Shown piece after piece: positions 8,002 to 15,022 of a stretch of DNA of 36,746 nucleotides. Under the pieces are notes generated by a model that was not told the origin of the DNA, did no database searches, and saw only the letters and a program-made list of their open reading frames with translations. Every line of letters starts with the position of its first letter. Position 1 is the first letter of the stretch. Source of the DNA: Bacillota bacterium (GTDB lineage Bacteria; Bacillota; Bacilli; Bacillales; Cytobacillaceae); NCBI GenBank assembly GCA_023389895.1, contig JAEWDX010000304.1:1-36746 (forward strand), read 5' to 3'. A program made the translations under genes and the position numbers.

Positions 8002-9486
8002 TTGAAAAAAACAATGAAATATAGCTTAGCGATTTTACTAATGTTCATGCTTGCAATGATTCCACAAGTAAATTCGGAAGTATCGACTGTTGAAGCAATA
8101 GAAGTGGGAGGAGCACTAGTACAGGAGTTAAATCAGCTGTTAAATAATGAACCCGATTTAAAAGGTGCACTTGCTGGAGTAAGTGTGCGCTCAGCAAAAA
8201 CTGGAGAACTTCTATATGAGCATATTGGTGATATTCGCTTAAAGCCCGCCTCGAATATGAAGCTATTGACTGCAACAGCAGCCTTATCTACTTTAGGGGA
8301 AAAGTATCGATTTACAACTGAAATTTTGACAGATGGTTCTGTAAAAGGGAAAACGCTGCACGGAAATCTCTATTTGAAGGGAAAGGGAGATCCAACACTA
8401 TTAAAAGAAGATTTCGATCAATTTGCCAAAAAAATAAAAGACTTAGGAATTAAGAACATTCATGGTGATCTAATTGCAGATGACACATGGTATGATTCGA
8501 TTCGCTATTCTTATGATTTAAATTGGAATGATGAATTTAATTACTATGGAGCACAGATATCAGCATTAACCGCTTCACCGAATGAAGATTATGATGCTGG
8601 GACTGTTATTGTGAATGTGAATCCGAGTGGGAAAGCTGGACAGGAGCCAATCGTTTCACTAGATCCAAAAACTGATTACGTAAAAATTGTTAATAAAGCT
8701 AAAACAGTTGCAAAAGACGGGAATAAGGAGATTTTTATTGATCGTGAGCATGGGACAAATACAATTGTGATTGAAGGGACGATACCATTAGAGGCAAGTA
8801 GAGTAAGGGAATGGATGGCAGTTTGGGAGCCGTCTGGCTATGCCCTTGACTTATTTAAACAATCACTTCTTGAGCAAGGAATTAAACTGAACGGAAAATC
8901 AAGAATGGCTGCTGCTCCTAAAGAGGCAAAGATTCTAAACACGCATCAATCGATGCCATTATCTGAATTGTTCGTTCCTTTTATGAAATTAAGCAATAAC
9001 GGTCATGCAGAAATGTTGGTTAAGGAAATGGGGAAAGTAATGAAAGGAGAAGGAAGCTGGGATAAGGGAATGGAGGTTCTTGAGACAGAGCTAATTAAAA
9101 TGGGTGTAAATACGAACACACTTGTTCTTCGGGATGGATCGGGTATTTCTCATGTTGATTTAATCCCAGCAAATGAAATCACCAATCTCTTATTTGCTGC
9201 CCAAGGGAAGGATTGGTTCTCGACTTACTTGAACTCATTGCCTGTAGCAGGAGCTGCAGATCGAATGGTTGGTGGAACTCTCCGTAATCGGCTAAAAGGC
9301 TCTGCTGCAGAGGGAAAGATAAAAGCAAAGACAGGCTCTATTTCCACAGTTAGCTCATTATCAGGCTATGTTGATACGAGAAACGGAGAAAGGCTTATTT
9401 TTTCAATCATACTAAATAATTTAATGGATGGCTCAAAAGGTCCGGCAATTGAAGATAAGATCGCAGTGATTTTAGCTGAACAATAG
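8002..9486 (+). CDS. dacC: D-alanyl-D-alanine carboxypeptidase/endopeptidase DacC (PBP4a type)
   Basis: A secreted class-C low-molecular-weight penicillin-binding protein of 494 residues, close to the usual length. It trims D-Ala from, or opens peptide cross-links in, peptidoglycan outside the membrane. A signal peptide covers about 1-32 (basic start, then SLAILLMFMLAMIP). The three active-site motifs are present: SxxK with Ser84/Lys87 (SNMK), SxN at 331-333 (SNN) and KTG at 443-445. I chose TTG 8002 because AGAAGGGTGG lies 9 bases upstream; ATG 7978 would fall within about 10 bases of the predicted transcription start and has no ribosome site. The sigma-H promoter implies transition-phase or early sporulation expression. 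Confidence 0.93.
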   Translation: MKKTMKYSLAILLMFMLAMIPQVNSEVSTVEAIEVGGALVQELNQLLNNEPDLKGALAGVSVRSAKTGELLYEHIGDIRLKPASNMKLLTATAALSTLGEKYRFTTEILTDGSVKGKTLHGNLYLKGKGDPTLLKEDFDQFAKKIKDLGIKNIHGDLIADDTWYDSIRYSYDLNWNDEFNYYGAQISALTASPNEDYDAGTVIVNVNPSGKAGQEPIVSLDPKTDYVKIVNKAKTVAKDGNKEIFIDREHGTNTIVIEGTIPLEASRVREWMAVWEPSGYALDLFKQSLLEQGIKLNGKSRMAAAPKEAKILNTHQSMPLSELFVPFMKLSNNGHAEMLVKEMGKVMKGEGSWDKGMEVLETELIKMGVNTNTLVLRDGSGISHVDLIPANEITNLLFAAQGKDWFSTYLNSLPVAGAADRMVGGTLRNRLKGSAAEGKIKAKTGSISTVSSLSGYVDTRNGERLIFSIILNNLMDGSKGPAIEDKIAVILAEQ

Positions 9487-9496
9487 GGCATAAAGT

Positions 9497-9542
9497 AAAA
9501 AGGCTATTGATAGTTAAGGGCAGACTATACAATAGCCTTTTT
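9497..9542 (+). terminator. Terminator of dacC
   Basis: A perfect stem of AAAAAGGCTATTG with CAATAGCCTTTTT around a 20-base loop, ending in T's, just after the dacC stop. Confidence 0.8.
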
Positions 9543-9727
9543 AAGTGGGATGAAGATCAGCAGAGCTTTTGAAAATATCAGTAAAGACAATGAATAAAAA
9601 TGTAATGTCTCTTTAGGTTGCAGAGCTGTTAAACTGTTCACCTCGCCCCAAGCAATTGAGTATTCTAATGAAGAAGTTAAATTTGTCGATTGAAATTAGC
9701 TGGATCATTAGAAGGAGTGAAGGCAAG

Positions 9728-10414
9728 GTGTATTCATATCCATTTCGTTATGAGCAAAATTTTTTTAATGAGGTTTATCCCCCTCCGTACACGCAATATA
9801 CTGTACCTATTCGGGGTTTTTTTCAATCTTCTACTAGGACTGCTGATCACAATATTAGTCAAACAGAAGCAAACTTTATGGCAATGAATCGGTTGCTTTG
9901 GATGGAGCATGTGAATTGGACACGAATGACGATTATAAGTATTGTGTTTAATTTGCCCGATTTGCCTTTTGTACAAAAACGGCTTTTACAAAATGCGACA
10001 GACTTAGGGAATAGTATTCGTCCTTTTTACGGGAATCAAATTGCTGATCACTATGCAGAACTCATAAATGAGCATTTGACGATTGCAGCTGAACTAGTTA
10101 CTGCAGCAGTAAAGGGTGATGCTAAGACAGCGGAGGCCAAAGAAAAAGAGTGGTATCGCAATGGTGATGACATTGTTCTGTTTTTGACCAAAATTAATCC
10201 GTACTTGAGTAAGGAAGCCATACAGAAAATGTTTTATCTTCATTTAGCGTTGACGAAAGAGGAAGCGGTAACGATGATTAAGAAGGATTATCAAGCCAGT
10301 ATAGCCGTATTTGATAAAATTGTAGCGGAAGCATTAGCGATGTCGGATTTAATTGCATCAGCAATTGTCATGCAATTTTCCCAACTATTTGCCCTGCAAC
10401 GATTGTATTTCTAA
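9728..10414 (+). CDS. Helical-bundle protein of the family mislabelled 'acetylglutamate kinase'
   Basis: A 228-residue protein. The N-terminal 50 residues are rich in Tyr/Pro (YPPPYTQYTVPIR). From about residue 52 it is mostly helical with WMEHVNWTRMTIISI, LLQNATDLGNSIRPFYG, NEHLTIAAELV and HLALTKEEAV. I recognise this pattern from a common Bacillus family that databases often call acetylglutamate kinase, but no amino-acid-kinase glycine-rich loop or substrate site is visible. I start at GTG 9728, with AAGGAG 10 bases upstream; longer frames lack a site. The Tyr/Pro-rich head suggests a spore-coat or surface role, which is speculation. Confidence 0.7.
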   Translation: MYSYPFRYEQNFFNEVYPPPYTQYTVPIRGFFQSSTRTADHNISQTEANFMAMNRLLWMEHVNWTRMTIISIVFNLPDLPFVQKRLLQNATDLGNSIRPFYGNQIADHYAELINEHLTIAAELVTAAVKGDAKTAEAKEKEWYRNGDDIVLFLTKINPYLSKEAIQKMFYLHLALTKEEAVTMIKKDYQASIAVFDKIVAEALAMSDLIASAIVMQFSQLFALQRLYF

Positions 10415-10515
10415 ATTTTAATGCTTATAATTCGCTTTTATTATTTTCACTAAAAACTTGATTATGTCGTTTTCTATATGTGCTGTTGCGCTCAATAATA
10501 GAATTCTAAACAAAA

Positions 10516-10553
10516 AAACCGGTTTCACTTATGTAATAGGTGCAACCGGCTTT
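10516..10553 (+). terminator. Terminator-like hairpin
   Basis: AAACCGGTTTCAC and GTGCAACCGGCTT form a stem with two mismatches, followed by TTTT. It lies about 100 bases after the preceding plus-strand gene and next to the end of the SDR remnant on the minus strand, so it could serve either. Confidence 0.6.
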
Positions 10554-10576
10554 TCCTATGAATATGGTCGTAATAA

Positions 10577-10785
10577 TTTATTCTGATTGACGCTAACGAT
10601 TGTATCATGTATCCACCATCCATTTCTCATTTAATACTAGTAACAAAGCTTGACTCATCAGAACCAAATAAAGCACGCCATAGGCAATATCAACTGGATT
10701 ACCAATTTTGCGTAAATGCACTTTTGAATTGACAGAAGTATTAGCCTCATGCAAGTATTGCAGGAAAGGGGAAAATATAATGAAA
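10577..10785 (-). pseudogene. Remnant of a short-chain dehydrogenase/reductase (C-terminal end)
   Basis: Read on the minus strand, one frame gives SPFLQYLHEANTSVNSKV then LRKIGNPVDIAYGVLYL. After a one-base shift it continues as SDESSFVTSIK, a stop, then EMDGGYMIQ. Together these match the well-known SDR C-terminus (P-x-x-R-x-G-x-P-x-D-I-A-x-G-V-L-Y-L-A-S-D-E-S-S-F-V-T-G ... D-G-G-Y). The frameshift, the in-frame stop and the absence of the Rossmann half show that it is dead. Bounds are approximate. It was probably a whole gene upstream of ogt, later deleted. Confidence 0.7.
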
Positions 10786-10835
10786 AGTAAATAGAGAGAA
10801 CGATTGCAACCATTTTATTAATGGAGGTCTTTTTT

Positions 10836-11324
10836 ATGGATCATTTACATAGAATCGATTATCAATCACCGATTGGGATAATCGAAATAGCGGGGACAGA
10901 TGAGGCTGTTTGTTCTATTTTATTTGTTGAGCGAGATAAAATTATCAATAATATTCAAGAGTGTTCTCCCGAGGCTTTAGTTGGTTGCTATTACCAGCTT
11001 GATGAATATTTCAACGGGGTTCGCCAGCAATTTTCATTTCCATATATACTTGACGGGACTGATTTTCAAAAGTCAGTCTGGAAGGCGTTAACGAAGATAC
11101 ATTATGGGCAAACAGGCTCCTATAAGGATATCGCGTTAATGGTTCAGAATGAAAAGGCTGTTAGAGCTGTAGGAAGTGCAAATGGGAAAAATAAATTGAG
11201 CATCGTCATTCCATGTCACCGAATAATTGGGGCTAATGGGAAACTGACCGGTTATGCTGGTGGACTATGGAGAAAAGAATGGCTCCTTCAGCATGAGAAA
11301 ACCTTCCTAACAGGAAAACTTTGA
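10836..11324 (+). CDS. ogt: Methylated-DNA--protein-cysteine S-methyltransferase
   Basis: A 162-residue suicide repair enzyme that moves alkyl groups from O6-alkylguanine in DNA to its own cysteine. The reactive Cys127 sits in IPCHRII. The preceding segment FQKSVWKALTKIHYGQTGSYKDIA is the DNA-binding helix-turn-helix, RAVGSANGKN holds the arginine finger, and GYAGGLWRKEWLL closes the active site. A divergent N-terminal domain occupies about 1-75. I start at ATG 10836, 7 bases after TGGAGGT; the frame extends to 10821 without a better site. Together with the ATL gene 3.4 kb upstream, this makes two members of the same fold in one region. Confidence 0.93.
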   Translation: MDHLHRIDYQSPIGIIEIAGTDEAVCSILFVERDKIINNIQECSPEALVGCYYQLDEYFNGVRQQFSFPYILDGTDFQKSVWKALTKIHYGQTGSYKDIALMVQNEKAVRAVGSANGKNKLSIVIPCHRIIGANGKLTGYAGGLWRKEWLLQHEKTFLTGKL

Positions 11325-11364
11325 ATTTAGTTAAAAGCACCTATCGGACAAGCCTTCTATAGTC

Positions 11365-11391
11365 TTAGGCGACTGAAATTCAGTCGCCTAA
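11365..11391. terminator. Perfect hairpin between ogt and the convergent membrane protein gene
   Basis: A 13-bp perfect stem, TTAGGCGACTGAA with TTCAGTCGCCTAA around a single central base, so effectively a small loop. It is flanked by A's on the 3' side and lies between convergent genes. T-tracts are poor, so termination strength is uncertain. Confidence 0.65.
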
Positions 11392-11414
11392 AAAGGATTG
11401 ATAAAATAAATTAT

Positions 11415-11699
11415 TTAAAGAGAACCTAGTGAACCCAACCAAGCTACGCCTATCCAAAATAATAATTTCAGTCCAATTGAAATAGCACCTAAAATAATGG
11501 ATGCGATAGACATACCTCTCTTTACAGTTTTCCTCATTCCGACAGCACCAAAAATGATTGCTAATACTCCTAAAATATAAGGTAAAAAAGGAATTAAATT
11601 TAATACAATGCCAATTATACCTAGAACTAATCCAGCTACAGCCAATCCATTACCTTCTGCTTTTTGTACGATAACTGTGTGAGTATTTTCGTTACTCAT
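11415..11699 (-). CDS. DUF4190-like small membrane protein
   Basis: A 94-residue protein. A polar N-terminus of about 15 residues is followed by glycine-rich hydrophobic segments (about 17-50 and 65-90) with the repeat pattern A-G-L-V-L-G-I-I-G-I and A-S-I-I-L-G-A-I-S-I, typical of DUF4190. The family is predicted to be integral membrane; its function is unknown. I start at ATG 11699, directly behind GGGGTGA; the frame extends upstream to 11717 without a better site. Single-gene unit. Confidence 0.75.
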   Translation of the reverse strand: MSNENTHTVIVQKAEGNGLAVAGLVLGIIGIVLNLIPFLPYILGVLAIIFGAVGMRKTVKRGMSIASIILGAISIGLKLLFWIGVAWLGSLGSL

Positions 11700-11940
11700 A
11701 TTATTCACCCCTTTCATATCTTTGGTAAATGTATATATTTTTGGATAATTTTCCTATCCTATTAATAATTTAGAGTTAGTATGAGATTCTGTCAACAGGT
11801 TTCGAGTAGTTTTGACATATTAACATATTATTTAGCATTAGATTGCAGTAATAGCTATCCTAATACATAACGGAATAAAACATTATTCATGAACAACAAA
11901 TACTTTGATTAAGAATTTTTCGAAAGCGATATTTTTATAG

Positions 11941-11969
11941 TTGAACGTTTATGATGTATTTGATAAGAT
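11941..11969 (+). promoter_or_regulatory. Sigma-A promoter of the serA leader
   Basis: TTGAAC (11941-11946), a 17-base spacer and TAAGAT (11964-11969). The predicted start near 11976 is about 10 bases before the first aptamer stem, giving a leader of about 370 bases before serA. Confidence 0.7.
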
Positions 11970-11985
11970 AAAGACAAATAAAAAG

Positions 11986-12056
11986 GCTATATGTGACTGG
12001 CGAAAACGGATTACCGTGGGGGAGCATATAGTGTCGACTAGCCGTTCGCCTGGGCA
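11986..12056 (+). promoter_or_regulatory. ZTP (pfl) riboswitch aptamer
   Basis: Stem P1 is CTATATG / CATATAG (11987-11993 with 12025-12031). It encloses the conserved GACTGGCGA, a short P2 (CGG/CCG, 12007-12016) and GGGGGAGC. The second half has the conserved GCCG...CGCCTGGGC (12041-12055), whose CGCC (12047-12050) can pair with GGCG (11999-12002) as the class-defining pseudoknot. ZTP riboswitches sense the purine intermediates ZMP/ZTP, which rise when 10-formyl-tetrahydrofolate is short, and usually switch on one-carbon or purine genes. Control of serA fits, because serine feeds the one-carbon pool. A hairpin with one G-U pair (12056-12065 with 12075-12084) follows directly; it lacks a clean U-tract. 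Confidence 0.85.
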
Positions 12057-12105
12057 GAGGTAAGGGATTTTATTCCTTGCCTCTTTATGCTATAAGGGGG
12101 AGATT

Positions 12106-12201
12106 GTGAAGAATAGGAAGCCGAATAAAACAAAATATGTTGCGATGATTGTTATGGATAGTACTATGACAGGAGCAGCTTCTGGAGAGGGTGCAGGATA
12201 A
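12106..12201 (+). CDS. Possible 31-codon leader ORF between two aptamers
   Basis: GTG 12106 follows AAGGGGGAG (12094-12102) at a short but workable spacing. The frame runs 31 codons to TAA 12199-12201 with a basic start (KNRKPNKTK) and a small, Gly/Ala-rich end. I recognise no family. The frame starts downstream of the ZTP aptamer and ends about 20 bases inside the glycine aptamer, so ribosomes translating it would cover the aptamer's 5' strand. It may be a regulatory leader peptide or a chance frame; length alone cannot decide. Confidence 0.35.
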   Translation: MKNRKPNKTKYVAMIVMDSTMTGAASGEGAG

Positions 12202-12245
12202 CTGCAACGCCGAAGGGTTCATAATCTCAGGCAAAAGGACAGAAG
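12179..12245 (+). promoter_or_regulatory. Glycine riboswitch aptamer (single)
   Basis: Stem P1 is CTTCT / AGAAG (12179-12183 with 12241-12245). The conserved blocks are in the expected order: GGAGAGGG, a variable hairpin (GTGCAG...CTGCAAC), GCCGAAGGG, ATCTCAGGC and AAAAGGAC. These are the hallmarks of a glycine aptamer. Only one aptamer is evident. About 40 bases later comes a terminator. Glycine control of serA makes sense because SerA starts the serine-glycine pathway; whether glycine turns it on or off cannot be read from sequence alone. Confidence 0.88.
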
Positions 12246-12286
12246 GTAACAGATAGAATCAATATTTGTTATTTTTTAAGTCTAAT

Positions 12287-12315
12287 GAGATTGGAGTATA
12301 CCAGTCTCTTTTTTT
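12287..12315 (+). terminator. Leader terminator of the serA riboswitch
   Basis: Stem GAGATTGG / CCAGTCTC (12287-12294 with 12301-12308, one G-U pair) followed by a run of seven T's, about 30 bases before the serA start. It is the expected expression platform of the glycine riboswitch. Confidence 0.85.
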
Positions 12316-12348
12316 ATTAAAAAATAAATAGAATGAGGAGAAATCAAA

Positions 12349-13548
12349 ATGAAAACAGCGACTATGAATGCAATCAAAACAATTAAAATGTTAAATAATA
12401 TTGCAGAAAGTGGGCTTAATGAGTTCGATAATGAGCATTATGTGATCGATAATGAGAATGAAAATCCTGATGCGATCGTTGTTCGCAGCTTTAATATGCA
12501 TGCAATGGAGTTTGGCGATCAATTAAAGGCGATCGCACGGGCAGGAGCTGGAGTAAATAATATTCCAGTTGATAAATGCACGGAACGTGGAATTGTTGTT
12601 TTCAATACGCCAGGAGCAAATGCGAATGCTGTAAAAGAGCTTGTGTTAACTTCATTGATGGCTTCATCACGTAATCTATTTGCCGGTGTCAGCTGGGTTC
12701 GAACATTACAAGGTGAAGGTGAACAAATTTCTAAGCTAGTTGAAGCCGGGAAGAAGCAATTTGTCGGGAAGGAAATTAAGGGAAAAACCTTAGGTGTAAT
12801 CGGTTTGGGGGCAATTGGTGCGCTCGTTGCGAATGATGCGCTCGATTTAGACATGAAAGTAATCGGATTTGACCCATTCATTTCTGTTGATACGGCTTGG
12901 AAATTGTCACGTAATGTACAGCGTGCGATGACGATTGAACAGTTGTTCGAGAACGCAGATTATATTACTGTTCATGTTCCATTAACAGAGGAAACAAAAG
13001 GGATGTTTAATAAAGAAGCCTTCAGTATGATGAAGCCTGATACGTATATTTTGAATTTTTCTCGTGGTGAGCTTGTGAATGAAGAGGATATGGATGAAGC
13101 ACTTGAAAGCGGGAAAATTGGTAAGTATATTACAGACTTCCCGAATGAAAAGGTACTAAGCATGAAAAATGCCATTCCGATTCCTCATCTTGGGGCTTCA
13201 ACAGAAGAATCAGAAGAGAACTGTGCGATTATGGCGGTACGTCAGTTGAAGGAGTTTTTAGAAACAGGAAATATTAAAAACTCAGTAAATCTTCCTAATG
13301 CATCTCTTCCCTATACAGGAAAGAAACGTTTGACCGCGTTCCATCAGAATATTCCACACATGGTTGGAAAAATAACGGCAGCCATTTCTGATTACCATTT
13401 AAATATTGCTGACATGGTTAATCGGAGTCGTGGGGAATATGCCTATACAATCATTGACATTGACGAAAAAGTGAATGGAGAAGTGCTTCCTAGTTTAGAG
13501 AAGAAAATTAGTCAGACAGAAGGCGTTATTACAGTCCGGATAATTTAA
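12349..13548 (+). CDS. serA: D-3-phosphoglycerate dehydrogenase
   Basis: A 399-residue cytoplasmic NAD-dependent enzyme that oxidises 3-phosphoglycerate to 3-phosphohydroxypyruvate, the first step of serine synthesis. The NAD-binding fingerprint GLGAIG is at 152-157, followed by the acidic FDP at 174-176. The catalytic triad appears as Arg239 (FSRGE), Glu267 and His280 (PHLGAST). A C-terminal ACT domain (about 329-399) may bind serine for feedback. This is the shorter, single-ACT type, not the roughly 525-residue B. subtilis type. AGGAG precedes the ATG. Expression is probably set by the ZTP and glycine elements in its leader. No serC is adjacent. Confidence 0.92.
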   Translation: MKTATMNAIKTIKMLNNIAESGLNEFDNEHYVIDNENENPDAIVVRSFNMHAMEFGDQLKAIARAGAGVNNIPVDKCTERGIVVFNTPGANANAVKELVLTSLMASSRNLFAGVSWVRTLQGEGEQISKLVEAGKKQFVGKEIKGKTLGVIGLGAIGALVANDALDLDMKVIGFDPFISVDTAWKLSRNVQRAMTIEQLFENADYITVHVPLTEETKGMFNKEAFSMMKPDTYILNFSRGELVNEEDMDEALESGKIGKYITDFPNEKVLSMKNAIPIPHLGASTEESEENCAIMAVRQLKEFLETGNIKNSVNLPNASLPYTGKKRLTAFHQNIPHMVGKITAAISDYHLNIADMVNRSRGEYAYTIIDIDEKVNGEVLPSLEKKISQTEGVITVRII

Positions 13549-13556
13549 TCTATGAC

Positions 13557-13586
13557 AAGGGCTACCCTCATGTGAGGGTAGCCCTT
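13557..13586 (+). terminator. Terminator of serA
   Basis: A perfect 14-bp stem AAGGGCTACCCTCA / TGAGGGTAGCCCTT around TG, immediately after serA. Confidence 0.8.
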
Positions 13587-13587
13587 C

Positions 13588-13699
13588 GATTATATTTGCC
13601 AAAACCTAGCTTTATTTGCTCAAAATTAAATTATATTTGCCCAAATCCGATTATATTTGTTAAATTCACAATTTATTTGCCGTTCTACATATTTATTTC
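13588..13699. repeat. Tandem 20-bp-period repeat array (TTTATTTGCC type)
   Basis: Six imperfect units share T-(T/A)-T-ATTTG-C-(C/T). The ATTTG/ATTTC cores start at 13594, 13614, 13635, 13655, 13675 and 13695, so spacing is 20 or 21 bases. The bases between cores are not conserved. The last unit runs into the end of the convergent ligase gene. A second array of the same core in the opposite orientation lies at 15984-16075. Confidence 0.85.
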
Positions 13700-14883
13700 G
13701 TAAAGTTATCAAAATAGCCTTGAATAAAGATAATCGGTGTTCCTTTATCTCCACTGCCAGAGGTTAAATCAGAAAGTGAACCGATAAGGTCGGTAAGTTT
13801 TCTTGGTGTTGTTCCTTGAGATTCCATTGAGCCGACAAGATCCGCTTCTTTATTGTTAATAAATTGCGATATTGCTTGTTTAAGCTCTTCTCCTTTTAAA
13901 TTAGCGAAGTTATTATCAGCTAGATATTTTAACTTCACTTCATTAGGTGTTCCATCAAGTCCAGCTGTATAGGCAGGGGAAACAACGGGATCAGCCAGCT
14001 CCCAGATTTTACCTACTGGGTCTTTAAATGCGCCATCTCCATAAATCATGACTTCAACATTTTTCCCAGTTTTTTCTTTTAGCATTTGCTGGATTTTATC
14101 AACGATCGGCTGGCAGTTGCGTGGGAAAAGCTTTACGCTATCCTCCGTTGCTTTATTAGAGCGAAGTAATCCGTAAGCCTCATTGTTGCCGCTGCCATCA
14201 ATAGACTCTGATAAAATATTATCAAGACTATAAATCTTTTCGCCGCCATTTGCTTTTAAAATTCTCTTCGTTCTAAATCTTGTATGAATATCACATGTTA
14301 AAACATTTTTTGTATAATCTAAAATCGTTTTTGGATTGTTTGAGAAGATGACTTCACATTCCACACCATATTCTTCAATGAGAGATTTATAATAATCAAT
14401 GTAGTCAACACCAGTAAAAGTATGTTTATTATAGCCAAAAAGGTCACGGAATTGTTTTTCTGTTAATACATCTGTCCACGGATTAACGCCTTTTTCATCA
14501 AGCTCATCGATATCGACTAAGTGGTTGCCAACTTCATCAGATGGATAGCTGAGCATCAGAACAATTTTCTTTGCTCCTTTTGCAATCCCACGAAGACAGA
14601 TGGCGAAGCGATTGCGGCTTAAGATCGGGAAAATGACGCCCATTGTATCATCGCCAAATTTCTCATGAACATCTTTAGCAATCTGGTCAATTGTCGCATA
14701 ATTTCCTTGAGCACGAGCAACAATTGATTCTGTAATTGTCACGATATCTTTATCTTGAATGTTAAAGCCTTCCACTTCTGCGGCTTTTAGTACACTATCA
14801 ACGGCGATTTCTTCAATCTTGTCGCCTTGATTGATGATGGGGCAACGCAGACCTCTAACAACAGTTCCAACTACTCTTTCCAA
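13693..14883 (-). CDS. CofE-like protein (coenzyme F420-0:L-glutamate ligase family)
   Basis: A 396-residue protein of the F420 ligase family (N-terminal VVRGLRCPII, ITESIVARAQGNY, later EVMIYGDGAFKDPVGKIWELADPVVSPAYTAGLDGTPNEVK). True CofE adds glutamates to coenzyme F420-0 in archaea and actinobacteria. Bacilli are not known to make F420 and no other F420 gene is nearby, so the acceptor here is probably different. I start at TTG 14883, with AGGGAG 8 bases upstream. The gene is divergent from a lysR gene, whose product probably controls it through the dyad at 14919-14939. It is convergent with serA across the repeat array. Confidence 0.8.
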   Translation of the reverse strand: MERVVGTVVRGLRCPIINQGDKIEEIAVDSVLKAAEVEGFNIQDKDIVTITESIVARAQGNYATIDQIAKDVHEKFGDDTMGVIFPILSRNRFAICLRGIAKGAKKIVLMLSYPSDEVGNHLVDIDELDEKGVNPWTDVLTEKQFRDLFGYNKHTFTGVDYIDYYKSLIEEYGVECEVIFSNNPKTILDYTKNVLTCDIHTRFRTKRILKANGGEKIYSLDNILSESIDGSGNNEAYGLLRSNKATEDSVKLFPRNCQPIVDKIQQMLKEKTGKNVEVMIYGDGAFKDPVGKIWELADPVVSPAYTAGLDGTPNEVKLKYLADNNFANLKGEELKQAISQFINNKEADLVGSMESQGTTPRKLTDLIGSLSDLTSGSGDKGTPIIFIQGYFDNFTK

Positions 14884-14918
14884 GTTAATCGCTCCCTATT
14901 AAAAATTAATGGCTATGT

Positions 14919-14939
14919 TTAACAAAGCACCATTGTTAA
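14919..14939. promoter_or_regulatory. LysR-type operator candidate
   Basis: A perfect dyad TTAACAA-N7-TTGTTAA in the 139-base gap between the divergent ligase and lysR genes. It contains T-N11-A spacing, the generic LysR-family binding pattern, and is 36 bases from the ligase start. Confidence 0.6.
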
Positions 14940-15022
14940 TTTGCTTTCTACTTGTACTATACATTGAAATTATGCTATAAGTAAAATTAATATATTTAAT
15001 AATGGATATAAGGAATGGTTAT

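Noticed and set aside
9690..9887. A hydrophobic 65-codon frame overlapping the 'acetylglutamate kinase'-family gene
   Set aside because: It lies in another frame over a coding region with a ribosome site and a conserved family; its hydrophobicity is a by-product of the T-rich sequence.
7081..10814. Shared 15-mer ACGATTGCAACCATT before the ATL and ogt genes
   Set aside because: About one exact 15-base match is expected by chance in a window of this size, and the two sites have different positions relative to their genes.
11970..12340. T-box (tRNA-sensing) leader before serA
   Set aside because: No T-box sequence (TGGNACCGCG) or specifier stem is present; the conserved blocks fit ZTP and glycine aptamers.
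13588..13699. CRISPR array
   Set aside because: Only about 8-10 bases are conserved per 20-base unit, there are no spacers of constant length between long repeats, and no cas genes are near.
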